Source: Candidatus Kaiserbacteria bacterium
GTDB lineage: Bacteria > Patescibacteriota > Minisyncoccia > Phycocordibacterales > UBA2100
NCBI GenBank assembly: GCA_016204805.1
Contig: JACQKA010000022.1
Coordinates: 1 to 33,816, forward strand
Direction of reading: 5' to 3'
DNA length: 33,816 nt
In this document: one piece after another, positions 1 through 8,810 of the stretch
Numbering within the stretch: position 1 is the first letter of the stretch
How the letters are laid out: every line of letters starts with the position of its first letter
Position numbers and translations under genes: made by a program
Notes under the pieces: generated by a model
What the model was told of the DNA's origin: nothing
Database searches by the model: none
Seen by the model: the letters and a program-made list of their open reading frames with translations, nothing else

Positions 1-8
1 ATCCGGGG

Positions 9-317
9 TTGAACCTATCTCTGTACGCAAACGTAAAAGCTGATAAACTGCTCGCCGAAGCCCGTCGGGCAATCGACCAGAAGACGCGTGATGAGAAGAC
101 CCGGGAATTCATCGATATCATCAACGACGAGCACCCTGCGGCATTTCTCTACGCGCCCGAATTCATCTATGTCGTGCCGGATGATCTGACGGGTGTGCGC
201 ATCGGATCAATCACGACCCCATCCGAGCGATTCCTGAATGTATACGAATGGCATCGCGAGACGGAGAGGGTGTGGGATATTTTCATACCGAAAGAACAGA
301 TAGTCACTATATATTAA
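9..317 (+). CDS. C-terminal fragment of ABC transporter substrate-binding protein (peptide/SBP_bac_5-like), truncated by window start
   Basis: ORF runs in from the window edge; 'A.IDQKTRDEKTREFIDIINDEHPAAFLYAPEFIYVVPDDLTGVRIG' resembles the C-terminal end of DppA/OppA-type proteins. Confidence 0.6.
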   Translation: MNLSLYANVKADKLLAEARRAIDQKTRDEKTREFIDIINDEHPAAFLYAPEFIYVVPDDLTGVRIGSITTPSERFLNVYEWHRETERVWDIFIPKEQIVTIY

Positions 318-549
318 AAGTTACTAAATTAATCGCGCCATTCGGCGCAAAACAATACACAGATATGTCCGGTAGTAGAATTTCAGCTTAATTATGTTCA
401 CCAAAAACAAACAACGAAACATTATGTACGACATACGCATCGCACAGCATCCATTCCCTACTGCACGACGCTCAAGAACATAATCGGATTATCTGCAAAA
501 ATATGCTTCCACAAATTACGCTTTATACATTATTCGCTCATTCAGCGAC

Positions 550-2457
550 GTGCGAGCTGAAATTTCACTACCGGATATGACTCCACAAAAGAGAAGCGGG
601 CCGGGAGGGCCCCATGATGGCGGCCGTCCGCGACCGCAAGGCGGCGGGCGTCCCGGCGGAGGACGCGGATTCGGCGGCCTGCGTCGCGGTGGTTCGCGCC
701 GTCCGCCCCGCAAGATGGGCCCTGTCCGCCACATGCCACGCAGTACCAACAGCGCACCGCGTCCGATAATCCCACCTCCAGGCGAGGGTGTTATTCGCGT
801 CATCCCCCTGGGCGGCGTCGAGGAGATCGGCCGCAACATGACCGCGATAGAGATCGGTAACGATATCATCGTCGCTGACGCCGGTTTCGGATTCGGCGAA
901 ACGGATACGCCAGGCATCGATTACATCCTGCCCAACACTGAATACCTCGAAGAGAACCGTTCAAAGATCCGCGCACTCGTCATTACGCACGGACACCTCG
1001 ACCACATCGGCGGCATTCCCTACATCATCGACCGCATCGGCAATCCGCCTATCTACACGCGCAAGTTGACCGGCGTCATGATCAAGAAACGACAGGAAGA
1101 ATTCTCACACCTGCCGCCGCCCACGATCCGCGATGTCGAGAAGGATGAGACGATCAAGATCGGCAGTCTCACCCTGAAATTCTTTGCAGTGACTCACACT
1201 ATTCCGGATTCGATGGGTATCATCGTCGAAACGCCGTATGGCGACGTCGTCGTCACCGGCGATGTGAAGCTCGATCTCGCGGACGGAAAACCGACCGCTG
1301 AAGAAGAGCGCGAGTACGGCATCTTCAAAGACCGAAACGTGCTCCTCCTCTTGATGGACTCGACCAACGTTGATCGTGCCGGATGGTCCATTCCCGAGCG
1401 CACAGTGCACAAGACACTCGAAGACCTCGTCACGAAAACAAAAGGCCGCATCATCGTCGGTACGTTCGCTTCGCAATTGGAACGACTGATGAAGATCGTC
1501 CGCATCGCGGAGACGCAGGGCCGACGCATCGTCGTCGACGGCCGCAGTATGAAGACCAACATCGAGATCGTGCGCGAGCTCGGTATCCTGAAACACAAAG
1601 ACGAGACCATCGTTTCGGTCGAGAATATGCGCGACTATCCGCCGGAAAAACTCATCATCCTCGCGACGGGGGCGCAAGGCGACGAATTTGCATCGCTTAT
1701 GCGCATCGGCAACAAAACGCACAAATACATCTCGCTCACGCCGAATGACACAGTGATCCTTTCATCGTCCGTCATTCCGGGGAACGAGCGCGCGGTGCAG
1801 AAATTAATGGACAATCTTTCCCGCCAGGGCGCGCACATCATCACGTATCAATCGAGCGATGTGCACGCGTCCGGCCACGGGTATCGCGAGGAAGCGATCT
1901 GGATCCACCAGAAGATCCGCCCGAAATTCTTCATGCCGCAACACGGATACCACTACAAACTGCGCATCCACGCCGATCTCATCCAGGAATCGATCGGCAT
2001 GCCGCGGGAGAACATCGCTATCCCCGACAACAGCTCCATCATCGAGATCGTCGAGGGTGGGACGAAGATCGTGAAGCGAAAAGAAAAAGCACCGGACAGT
2101 CTCCGCGTCGTCGAAGGACAATCGATCACTGAGCTTTCGGATGTGCTCATGCGCGACCGCAAGACGCTCGCCGAAGAAGGGTTCTGCGTCGTCGTCGCGA
2201 CCATCGATCGCCGCACCGGCAAGTTGCACAAATCCCCTGATATCATTTCACGCGGATTCGTGTACTTGCGCGACAACCGCGACCTCATGGATCAGACGCG
2301 GCTCATCATCAGGAAAAGCGTCGAATACGCGCTCCGCCCGCCAAAGACGCAGGACCTTGATCGCGCGCGTGAAGACCTCGCCGACGCAGTCGCACACTTC
2401 CTCCTCCAGCAAACCCAAAAACGCCCCATCGTCATTCCAGTAATTGTGAGTATCTAA
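550..2457 (+). CDS. rnj: Ribonuclease J with G/R-rich N-terminal extension
   Basis: Metallo-beta-lactamase motif HGHLDHIGG, beta-CASP region, C-terminal RNase J domain; start is GTG at 550 (ATG at 577 also possible). Confidence 0.93.
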   Translation: MRAEISLPDMTPQKRSGPGGPHDGGRPRPQGGGRPGGGRGFGGLRRGGSRRPPRKMGPVRHMPRSTNSAPRPIIPPPGEGVIRVIPLGGVEEIGRNMTAIEIGNDIIVADAGFGFGETDTPGIDYILPNTEYLEENRSKIRALVITHGHLDHIGGIPYIIDRIGNPPIYTRKLTGVMIKKRQEEFSHLPPPTIRDVEKDETIKIGSLTLKFFAVTHTIPDSMGIIVETPYGDVVVTGDVKLDLADGKPTAEEEREYGIFKDRNVLLLLMDSTNVDRAGWSIPERTVHKTLEDLVTKTKGRIIVGTFASQLERLMKIVRIAETQGRRIVVDGRSMKTNIEIVRELGILKHKDETIVSVENMRDYPPEKLIILATGAQGDEFASLMRIGNKTHKYISLTPNDTVILSSSVIPGNERAVQKLMDNLSRQGAHIITYQSSDVHASGHGYREEAIWIHQKIRPKFFMPQHGYHYKLRIHADLIQESIGMPRENIAIPDNSSIIEIVEGGTKIVKRKEKAPDSLRVVEGQSITELSDVLMRDRKTLAEEGFCVVVATIDRRTGKLHKSPDIISRGFVYLRDNRDLMDQTRLIIRKSVEYALRPPKTQDLDRAREDLADAVAHFLLQQTQKRPIVIPVIVSI

Positions 2458-2507
2458 AAACTCACCCGCACCAGTACGCTATTGGCAGTGCGGGAATATG
2501 CTAATCT

Positions 2508-4271
2508 ATGGAAATGAAACAAGGCGCCCCAACCCCTTCGCGTAAACCCATGGGGGGGAAACTGTCGCTTGCCATGGCGGCCCTCGCCGGAGCGATGGCA
2601 GCCGGGAATCCTGCCGTCGCAGCTCCCCCAGATACGACCTTTGAGGTGCAAAAAACTAGCGAAGAAATAGGACTTGAAACCGAACTGAAAAATTTACTGG
2701 AAAAAGATCCGATTGCGTTTATTGAACGCGCCAAACAACTTGGCAAGAAAGTTCCTTTCGTCAGTCTGTTACGTGCGAATATTAAGGCGCCCCTGCTTGT
2801 GTTGAATAATCTTGATCATTTTGAACTCGAAGCGTCTGAAGAAGCTACCGTTATCCGAAGCATGGTCGAAAGCATGGATGTGGTCTCGGCGGCACAATGG
2901 TTGAGCACTCATCCGGACAAGCTGGAACGAATGAGGAAGAATGCTGAATATTGGTTAGAGAATTTCCGCTTTGATTGGCAAAAAGAAGAGTACGAGACAA
3001 TCGCTCATTTCCCTTCACCAGCCGCAGCGCAGTTGATGCTCGCCTTTTATCTCAAACATGGCGGTAAAGCCGTGACATGGCTTAACACGACCGATCATGT
3101 TGAAGAATTTGAAACCGCTACTAAACTACTTGAAAAGTATCCTTTCATCGCCGAGCATGTTAATGGAGCGGACTCTCATTTTGATAAAAGTGCTTTTACG
3201 AAAACAGCTCGGAATTTGGTGAACATAGAACACGTTTTGATGCGAACAAGCAGGGATATGGAGGCGGCTATCAAAGCACGCAAAGAGGAGGGTGCGGGCA
3301 TTGCCGATACTACCTCGCTATGGGCGAACAAATTCAATGCCAAGAATCCTCTCCTTCTTGCAAAATATGCTGTTTTGATCGCGCGCGATATAGCGTTGCG
3401 TGGCGTATCTGCAGACTCGGCCGAAGAAGTACAAAAGTCCTTGGTGCGAATCGAGGCGGGACAGAGGGAAGCGCAAAAAATGGATATTCTGAAGGGAAGA
3501 GACCTGTTTGTCTTTATGTCCGGCGATAGCGATATGGAGACAAAAAACGACGAGAAGACACGAGTCCACCAACTGCATGATCAGAACGCTGCCAATGTCT
3601 ATGAACGAATATGGAAAGAGAAGAATCCGACAGGATTCAAAATTGAAAAGCTGGCCGTGCCTTTCGACGAGCAGGGGAATGTGGCCAATGCGGACATTAA
3701 AAAAACAAAAAGGGCGCTTCTTGAGTATGTGGAGGGTGGTGGGAATCCGCGCGTTGTGCTTATCGAAGCACATGGAGGAAGAGAATCGATCGGCATATAC
3801 AAAGATCCAGTGAAAGATACGGGAGAATTTGGAGATGGAATTATTACTCCCACAGAGTTCGTGGCTGCGCACAAGAAACGGGTGCAAGACTCTACGGTGG
3901 CTCAAAACTATGCTACCGGCAAGCGGGACGTCTATCTTTTTTCCCAATGCCTCTCTTCCGACTTCGCCAGAAACGTGTTTGCGCTCCTCCAAAAGGAGAA
4001 ACTCCCTATACCGATTATTATTGCGTCCGCTGAAGTTGGAGCCTCTGCCCAATTCTTGCCACCAAGCGCACACCCAGGGGGAAGGTCTGAATTCACTGAC
4101 GCACTCGCGAGTCGTTTAGAACAGGGGCTCGATTCCGTCGTTGAGCAAGCACTTACCTTTACTCCTGACGGAATAGATTCTCCAATTATTATTTTCATTC
4201 CGGACGCGGAAGGACGACCGCTACAAGTAACCGAGCCTACGAACATCAAGAGAGATACGGACCACGCTTAA
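2508..4271 (+). CDS. Exported hypothetical protein with C-terminal clan CD (caspase-like) cysteine-peptidase-like domain
   Basis: N-terminal signal-like segment (LSLAMAALAGAMAAGNPAVAA); hydrophobic strand followed by 'VVLIEAHGG' and 59 residues later 'VYLFSQC' (His422, Cys481 by ORF numbering). Confidence 0.55.
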   Translation: MEMKQGAPTPSRKPMGGKLSLAMAALAGAMAAGNPAVAAPPDTTFEVQKTSEEIGLETELKNLLEKDPIAFIERAKQLGKKVPFVSLLRANIKAPLLVLNNLDHFELEASEEATVIRSMVESMDVVSAAQWLSTHPDKLERMRKNAEYWLENFRFDWQKEEYETIAHFPSPAAAQLMLAFYLKHGGKAVTWLNTTDHVEEFETATKLLEKYPFIAEHVNGADSHFDKSAFTKTARNLVNIEHVLMRTSRDMEAAIKARKEEGAGIADTTSLWANKFNAKNPLLLAKYAVLIARDIALRGVSADSAEEVQKSLVRIEAGQREAQKMDILKGRDLFVFMSGDSDMETKNDEKTRVHQLHDQNAANVYERIWKEKNPTGFKIEKLAVPFDEQGNVANADIKKTKRALLEYVEGGGNPRVVLIEAHGGRESIGIYKDPVKDTGEFGDGIITPTEFVAAHKKRVQDSTVAQNYATGKRDVYLFSQCLSSDFARNVFALLQKEKLPIPIIIASAEVGASAQFLPPSAHPGGRSEFTDALASRLEQGLDSVVEQALTFTPDGIDSPIIIFIPDAEGRPLQVTEPTNIKRDTDHA

Positions 4272-4304
4272 CTTTCTCTTTGACGTACTTTCACGCGTGA
4301 GTAT

Positions 4305-4333
4305 TTGACGGAAAAATTATATTATTGTAGTAT
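4305..4333 (+). promoter_or_regulatory. Putative sigma70-type promoter for the 49-aa ORF
   Basis: TTGACG (4305-4310), 17-nt spacer, TAGTAT (4328-4333), overlapping a perfect TATAAT at 4331. Confidence 0.45.
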
Positions 4334-4363
4334 AATCGCTAGGAAAAACAGAGTGAGGTCCCG

Positions 4364-4513
4364 ATGAAATATCCAAACTGGGTCAGTGCTTTGATCAACC
4401 CTATATCGCGTACGTACAAGATGTGGCGCTTGCGTCGTGATCTCCGCGCCATCTGGCGTGAACACGATCGCACATGGGAACAAAATGGGACATGGAGGTG
4501 TCCCCGGCACTAA
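4364..4513 (+). CDS. 49-aa W/R-rich small protein MKYPNWVSALINPISRTYKMWRLRRDLRAIWREHDRTWEQNGTWRCPRH
   Basis: ATG after GAGTGAGG; bracketed by promoter-like sequence and a strong terminator; below the 60-aa ORF-track limit. Confidence 0.5.
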   Translation: MKYPNWVSALINPISRTYKMWRLRRDLRAIWREHDRTWEQNGTWRCPRH

Positions 4514-4532
4514 TAGCCACCGACAATGTTTG

Positions 4533-4562
4533 CGCCCCGCCTGAAACAGGCGGGGCGTTTTT
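4533..4562 (+). terminator. Rho-independent terminator
   Basis: CGCCCCGCCTG-AAA-CAGGCGGGGCG-TTTTT. Confidence 0.9.
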
Positions 4563-4583
4563 CGTTGCTATACTTATAATGAT

Positions 4584-5762
4584 ATGGCTCACGCGCGCGG
4601 TTTTTCTGTACTACGCTTCGCGCCGCTTTTTCTGCTCGGACTTTTCTACAGCTTGACCATAGCACCGCCCGGTATTTACAACGCAGAATTTTTGGTGTAC
4701 CGATCATTCTCGACGGAAACTGCCGGACACATTTATGTTTTTGCCGCATTGGTAGAGGCCGCTATTCTCATGATGCTCCCCGTGTTCTTGACGCGCCACG
4801 GTGCCCGCCGCACGCTCCTCGCGCTCACACTGCTCGGCGGCATCGGCGCCCTATCGCTTGCACTCGTTTCCTCGCCGACGGCAACGCTCATCGCATTTCT
4901 GGTATTCATCGGGGGTCAGATATCCATTTATGCGCTCATAGATTTTTTCCTTGAGGCGCGTGTGGATGGTTTCGAAGGCATCACCGGCCGCGTACGCGGA
5001 TTCTATCTCATGATAGTGAACATAGCGTTCACTGCGGGGCCGCTCATTGCAGGGCTTATCATTTCGCAGTACTCATTCGAACTGCTCTATCTGCTCGCCG
5101 CTCTGGTGTCGCTCGCCTTTTTCGCCTGCGCCAATTACGTCACGCGCGGTTTCAAAGACAGCCCTTATCCGCATATCACCGTGGGATATATCGTGCGAAC
5201 GATTTTCCAAAACCGCTCCATCGTCGCGGCACTCACCATCAATTTTCTTCTCCAGATGCGCTATGCGTTCGTCGTGGTGTACCTCGCATCATATCTCTAC
5301 CACGTGCTCGGCTTTTCTTTCGCGGAGATCGGATTCATGGTGACCATAGCGAACATCCCGTTCGTGCTCATTCAATTCCCGCTCGGCCATTCAGCGGATC
5401 GCTGGCTTGGCGAGAAAGAGCTCTTGGCTTTCGGATTCCTCATGACCTGCGCGGGCGGATTTCTGCTCGCATTCGTCCCCACAACTGCAGTGGTCACCAT
5501 GACCTCGATACTCACACTCATGTTCACCGGTGCGGCAGTGATCGAGATCATGTCGGAGAGTTATTTTTTCAAACACGTCCGGAGCAAACACGACGCCCAC
5601 ATTGTCGCATTCCGCCTGCTCATTCCTCTGTCCTACATCGCGGCGCCGCTCTTTGGCGGGCTCATCCTCCTGTCACTCCCCGTGCAATATGTGTTCGCGG
5701 CTATCGCCGCACTGTGCCTCTTGGGAATTCCGCTCGCGCTCTCGCTCAAAGACACTCGCTGA
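4584..5762 (+). CDS. MFS transporter
   Basis: 392 aa, about 12 hydrophobic segments, MFS-like loops. Confidence 0.8.
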   Translation: MAHARGFSVLRFAPLFLLGLFYSLTIAPPGIYNAEFLVYRSFSTETAGHIYVFAALVEAAILMMLPVFLTRHGARRTLLALTLLGGIGALSLALVSSPTATLIAFLVFIGGQISIYALIDFFLEARVDGFEGITGRVRGFYLMIVNIAFTAGPLIAGLIISQYSFELLYLLAALVSLAFFACANYVTRGFKDSPYPHITVGYIVRTIFQNRSIVAALTINFLLQMRYAFVVVYLASYLYHVLGFSFAEIGFMVTIANIPFVLIQFPLGHSADRWLGEKELLAFGFLMTCAGGFLLAFVPTTAVVTMTSILTLMFTGAAVIEIMSESYFFKHVRSKHDAHIVAFRLLIPLSYIAAPLFGGLILLSLPVQYVFAAIAALCLLGIPLALSLKDTR

Positions 5763-5807
5763 ACATGCCATAGCAACGGGCTCTTCCGAAATATGCGAAA
5801 TAAGTCG

Positions 5808-5847
5808 TGGGTCAGTAATTTCAGCACCTGCTCCAATTACTGACCCA
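5808..5847. repeat. 13-bp perfect inverted repeat with nested small hairpin
   Basis: TGGGTCAGTAATT (5808-5820) / AATTACTGACCCA (5835-5847); loop contains AGCACCTGCT. Confidence 0.8.
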
Positions 5848-5851
5848 TGCA

Positions 5852-5878
5852 AAAAGCCCCGGATACTTGTCCGAGGCT
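5852..5878 (-). terminator. Rho-independent terminator for the small membrane protein gene
   Basis: Minus strand AGCCTCGGA-CAAGTA-TCCGGGGCT-TTTT (one G.U pair). Confidence 0.75.
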
Positions 5879-6062
5879 AAATGTATTTGCTTTGTTTCGC
5901 GAAGAGCAGGATGGTTGCTTGTCCCAAGAGGTAGGTCTGGGTTAAAGATCCCATTCCGAATCCCGTCCAAAATGTGTCCCCGATCATGAACCATAATGGC
6001 AGGTACAACCACGTGGGTAACAAAATTGCCACCCACGTAAGCACTACTTTCCATGCGTACAT
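5877..6062 (-). CDS. Small membrane protein (61 aa from the internal Met)
   Basis: MYAWKVVLTWVAILLPTWLYLPLWFMIGDTFWTGFGMGSLTQTYLLGQATILLFAKQSKYI; two hydrophobic segments; followed by a terminator. Confidence 0.5.
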   Translation of the reverse strand: MYAWKVVLTWVAILLPTWLYLPLWFMIGDTFWTGFGMGSLTQTYLLGQATILLFAKQSKYI

Positions 6063-6111
6063 GTTCGACTCCTGATTTCTCAAAACAGATTGGCACCGAA
6101 TACTATAAGCG

Positions 6112-6924
6112 TCAAGATATCTGCCAACGAGATCCATTTTTTCTGACCATACCCTCTGCTTCAAGCGCCACGAGCGCCTGCATGAGTCGTGACGTGGCGA
6201 ATCCGGTCTTATACGCGAGAGTAGATTCGGTTGCGTTAGATCCCGATAATGTTCGCAAAATTGCGCCGCGCACTTGGCGTTGTGAATCTTTGAACGGTTT
6301 CTGTTTTACATATGCCCTGCTCCGGCGCGTCGCATTGCTGTGCTCTTTCTTGATCTGTGTTCCGTAATCCATCAGCGCCCAATACCAGACTCTCGGAGAA
6401 TTGACATGCTGGATGCACGCCGCGAGAATCGATGCGAGCCGCTCATCGCTCACCTTCCGCCCGCGTGGGAAGAAATCGTGGATGACGGCAGTGCGGATAT
6501 TCGTTTCGAGCATTACCTCCGGCAGGTCGAATGCGAACGTGCGCACGGCTTTCGCCGTGTATTCCCCCACTCCCGGCAATGCGCGGAGCGCGATGTAATC
6601 GCTCGGCGTTTTGCCGTGGTGTTGCGATGCGATCACCTGCGCCGCTTGGTGCAGGAATTTTGCGCGGCGGTTGTATCCGAGCCCGCTCCATTCTTTCAAC
6701 ACTGTACCGAGCGATGCTTGTGCGAGCGTTTTTGCAATGGGAAATTTTTTAATGAACCGCTGATAGTACGGTATGACCCGATCGACTTGCGTCTGCTGGA
6801 GCATCATCTCGGAGACGAGTATGCGATAGGGGTCTTTGGTTTTCCGCCACTGTAGATGATCACGTCCCTCTTTTTCATAATGTACAAGCACCTTCTTGCA
6901 GAAGAGCTGGACGCTATAGTTCAT
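6112..6924 (-). CDS. mutY: A/G-specific adenine glycosylase-like (HhH-GPD) protein lacking Fe-S ligands
   Basis: VSEMMLQQTQV, LPGVGEYTAKAV HhH; start taken at MNYSVQL, overlapping the upstream HAD gene. Confidence 0.8.
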   Translation of the reverse strand: MNYSVQLFCKKVLVHYEKEGRDHLQWRKTKDPYRILVSEMMLQQTQVDRVIPYYQRFIKKFPIAKTLAQASLGTVLKEWSGLGYNRRAKFLHQAAQVIASQHHGKTPSDYIALRALPGVGEYTAKAVRTFAFDLPEVMLETNIRTAVIHDFFPRGRKVSDERLASILAACIQHVNSPRVWYWALMDYGTQIKKEHSNATRRSRAYVKQKPFKDSQRQVRGAILRTLSGSNATESTLAYKTGFATSRLMQALVALEAEGMVRKNGSRWQIS

Positions 6925-7609
6925 AGATAACATCCTTCCGTTCCACAACCACATTCCACTTGTTGCGCTTTGCGTGCCGATACAGCTTGCTCGACGGATT
7001 GAAACAGATCGGCTTCGCGACAAGCTCCAAAAACGGCACGTCGCTTTCTGAATCCCCCACGCCTATCGAATGATGGAGCGTCAAATTCTCTTTTTCGACA
7101 GCGCGTTTGAGCGTATTCGCCTTATTGAAAATGATGTGTTCATCGGCAACTTTCCCCGTCAGACGGTCTTCAGGACCAATCTCGTAGATAACGCCATACA
7201 CCTTGTCGAAACCGAGCCGCGGACAGAAAAAATCAAGAATGGTTTTCGGTGAATGCGACACGGCAAGCAGATAGTAATCGCGCTTCTTAAGTTCCTTAAG
7301 TAGATCGCGCGTATAACGATAGACGCGCTTCCATTGCGCCTCTACCACGTACTGCGCCGCATCACGGAAATCGCCGTAGTAGACGCCTTTGAAATATTTC
7401 TCGGATGCATCCACCATCGCGCGGATATATTCGTCGTATGTTCCTTCGCGGTTCACCCATTTGCTCTGCTCACGCGCGTAGGTGTTGTGCATCTCTTCGG
7501 GAATATGCCCACGCTCGATGAGCCTCTCGACTAGCTGGATGAATAGCGACGAGCGAAAGATCGTGCCGTCCACATCAAATACCGCCACCCGACGTTTTTG
7601 CGCACTCAT
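6914..7609 (-). CDS. HAD superfamily hydrolase (subclass IB, SerB-like)
   Basis: VAVFDVDGTIFRSSL, SHSPKTI, GVGDSESDVPFL motifs. Confidence 0.85.
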   Translation of the reverse strand: MSAQKRRVAVFDVDGTIFRSSLFIQLVERLIERGHIPEEMHNTYAREQSKWVNREGTYDEYIRAMVDASEKYFKGVYYGDFRDAAQYVVEAQWKRVYRYTRDLLKELKKRDYYLLAVSHSPKTILDFFCPRLGFDKVYGVIYEIGPEDRLTGKVADEHIIFNKANTLKRAVEKENLTLHHSIGVGDSESDVPFLELVAKPICFNPSSKLYRHAKRNKWNVVVERKDVIYEL

Positions 7610-7627
7610 GCGCCTATTGTAGCAAAG

Positions 7628-8290
7628 CTACTTTGCTTTAGGCCAGCGGGTGGCAGCTTCCGGCCATAGTTTTGTCAGTGGGTGGATAGAACAATCATGT
7701 TTATTCGCCTTGCACACGTAGCGGCCGTACAGCATAAGACCGTTGTTAACGTATTTCCAATCTTTTTCGGGGACGAGCGCTTCGAGGTCGTGCGATATTT
7801 TCTTGAGATCGCTGTTGTCAGAGAGGTCAAATTTCTTCGCAAAGCGCTTCACGTGCGTGTCTGTCGGGATGCCCGGCCACTGTTCATAGAGTTCACCTAG
7901 GACAACATGCGCGGTCTTGTAGCCGATACCGGGAAGCTTTTGGAGTTCCTCGGCGCTTGCCGGAACCCTGCCGTGATGTTTTACGACGATCTCTTTTGCG
8001 GAATCGATGATGGCTTTCGCTTTGTTGCGAAAGAATGGGACGGACGAAAGTTCTTTCGTGAATGCTGTAGAGTTCGCGCCAGCGAAATCTTTCGGCGTTT
8101 TGTATTTCTTGAAAAGCGTCTCCGTAAGCCGGTTCACTGCCTTGTCGGTACATTGCGCAGAAAGCATGACCGCCACCACGAATTGGAATGGAGTTGTATG
8201 CTTGAGTTCGCTCTTCGGTTTCGGGTATATCTTTTTCAGATACGCCAGAATCTTTTGCATCCGCACCTTTCTCTCCGTGTGTTTGTTCAT
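7628..8290 (-). CDS. nth: Endonuclease III-like DNA glycosylase with degenerate Fe-S loop
   Basis: LSAQCTDKAVN, LPGIGYKTAHVV, TDTHVKRF; C-terminal CKANKHDCSIHPLTKLW. Confidence 0.9.
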   Translation of the reverse strand: MNKHTERKVRMQKILAYLKKIYPKPKSELKHTTPFQFVVAVMLSAQCTDKAVNRLTETLFKKYKTPKDFAGANSTAFTKELSSVPFFRNKAKAIIDSAKEIVVKHHGRVPASAEELQKLPGIGYKTAHVVLGELYEQWPGIPTDTHVKRFAKKFDLSDNSDLKKISHDLEALVPEKDWKYVNNGLMLYGRYVCKANKHDCSIHPLTKLWPEAATRWPKAK

Positions 8291-8342
8291 GCGCCCTATA
8301 TTACACTACCTTCTCCACGCATAACCCCACAAGTCGGATCTT

Positions 8343-8810
8343 CTACTCGTCTTTGGGTGTGAGCGGCACGACCTCTGCTTCGTGCGGGTTAATATCCTGT
8401 TCGGTAATACCCCAGAACGGCATCGTGTCTTTTACAAATAGATTCTGTGTTGCTGTGAATTTCTCGATCTCTTCAGGAGTGTCATTACGGAAGGTGGGAT
8501 TTGTGAGTCGATCCTCTATAGCAGTTAATCTCCTTTCCATTGTTTTTATCATGTCTTCGAACATGTCCGGATCCTTTTCTATCTTCAATTCTTCCAAATC
8601 TATAACCTTCGCTTCTCGCATCTTCTTCGCGGCCTTTTCTTTTTCTGCTATGTTCTTCTTTACAGCAAACATGTGGAGCCGCCCAAGTTTTGCGGCCACA
8701 TTCGCGAGTCTGCCCCATTGTGCTTCGGCTGTTCTTCCAAATGGCGGCGGTCTATTATCGTTCGTTTCCTTTGGTAGAAAGTTATCATTCGCCGGTTCTT
8801 CCATTTTCAT
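8343..8810 (-). CDS. Hypothetical coiled-coil-like protein
   Basis: ORF from MKMEEPANDNF; start overlaps the stop of the ZIP gene by 4 bp; charged helical composition. Confidence 0.65.
   Translation of the reverse strand: MKMEEPANDNFLPKETNDNRPPPFGRTAEAQWGRLANVAAKLGRLHMFAVKKNIAEKEKAAKKMREAKVIDLEELKIEKDPDMFEDMIKTMERRLTAIEDRLTNPTFRNDTPEEIEKFTATQNLFVKDTMPFWGITEQDINPHEAEVVPLTPKDE

Noticed and set aside
595-720. Repeat-like GGC/CGG-rich tract that might be a tandem repeat
   Set aside because: It is low-complexity coding sequence for the G/R-rich RNase J tail, without a regular repeat unit.
516-2288. Several antisense ORFs inside the RNase J gene (for example 516-917, 1105-1722, 1804-2229 minus)
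   Set aside because: Shadow ORFs of a GC-rich, strongly coding frame; Arg/Asp-rich compositions with no recognisable domain.
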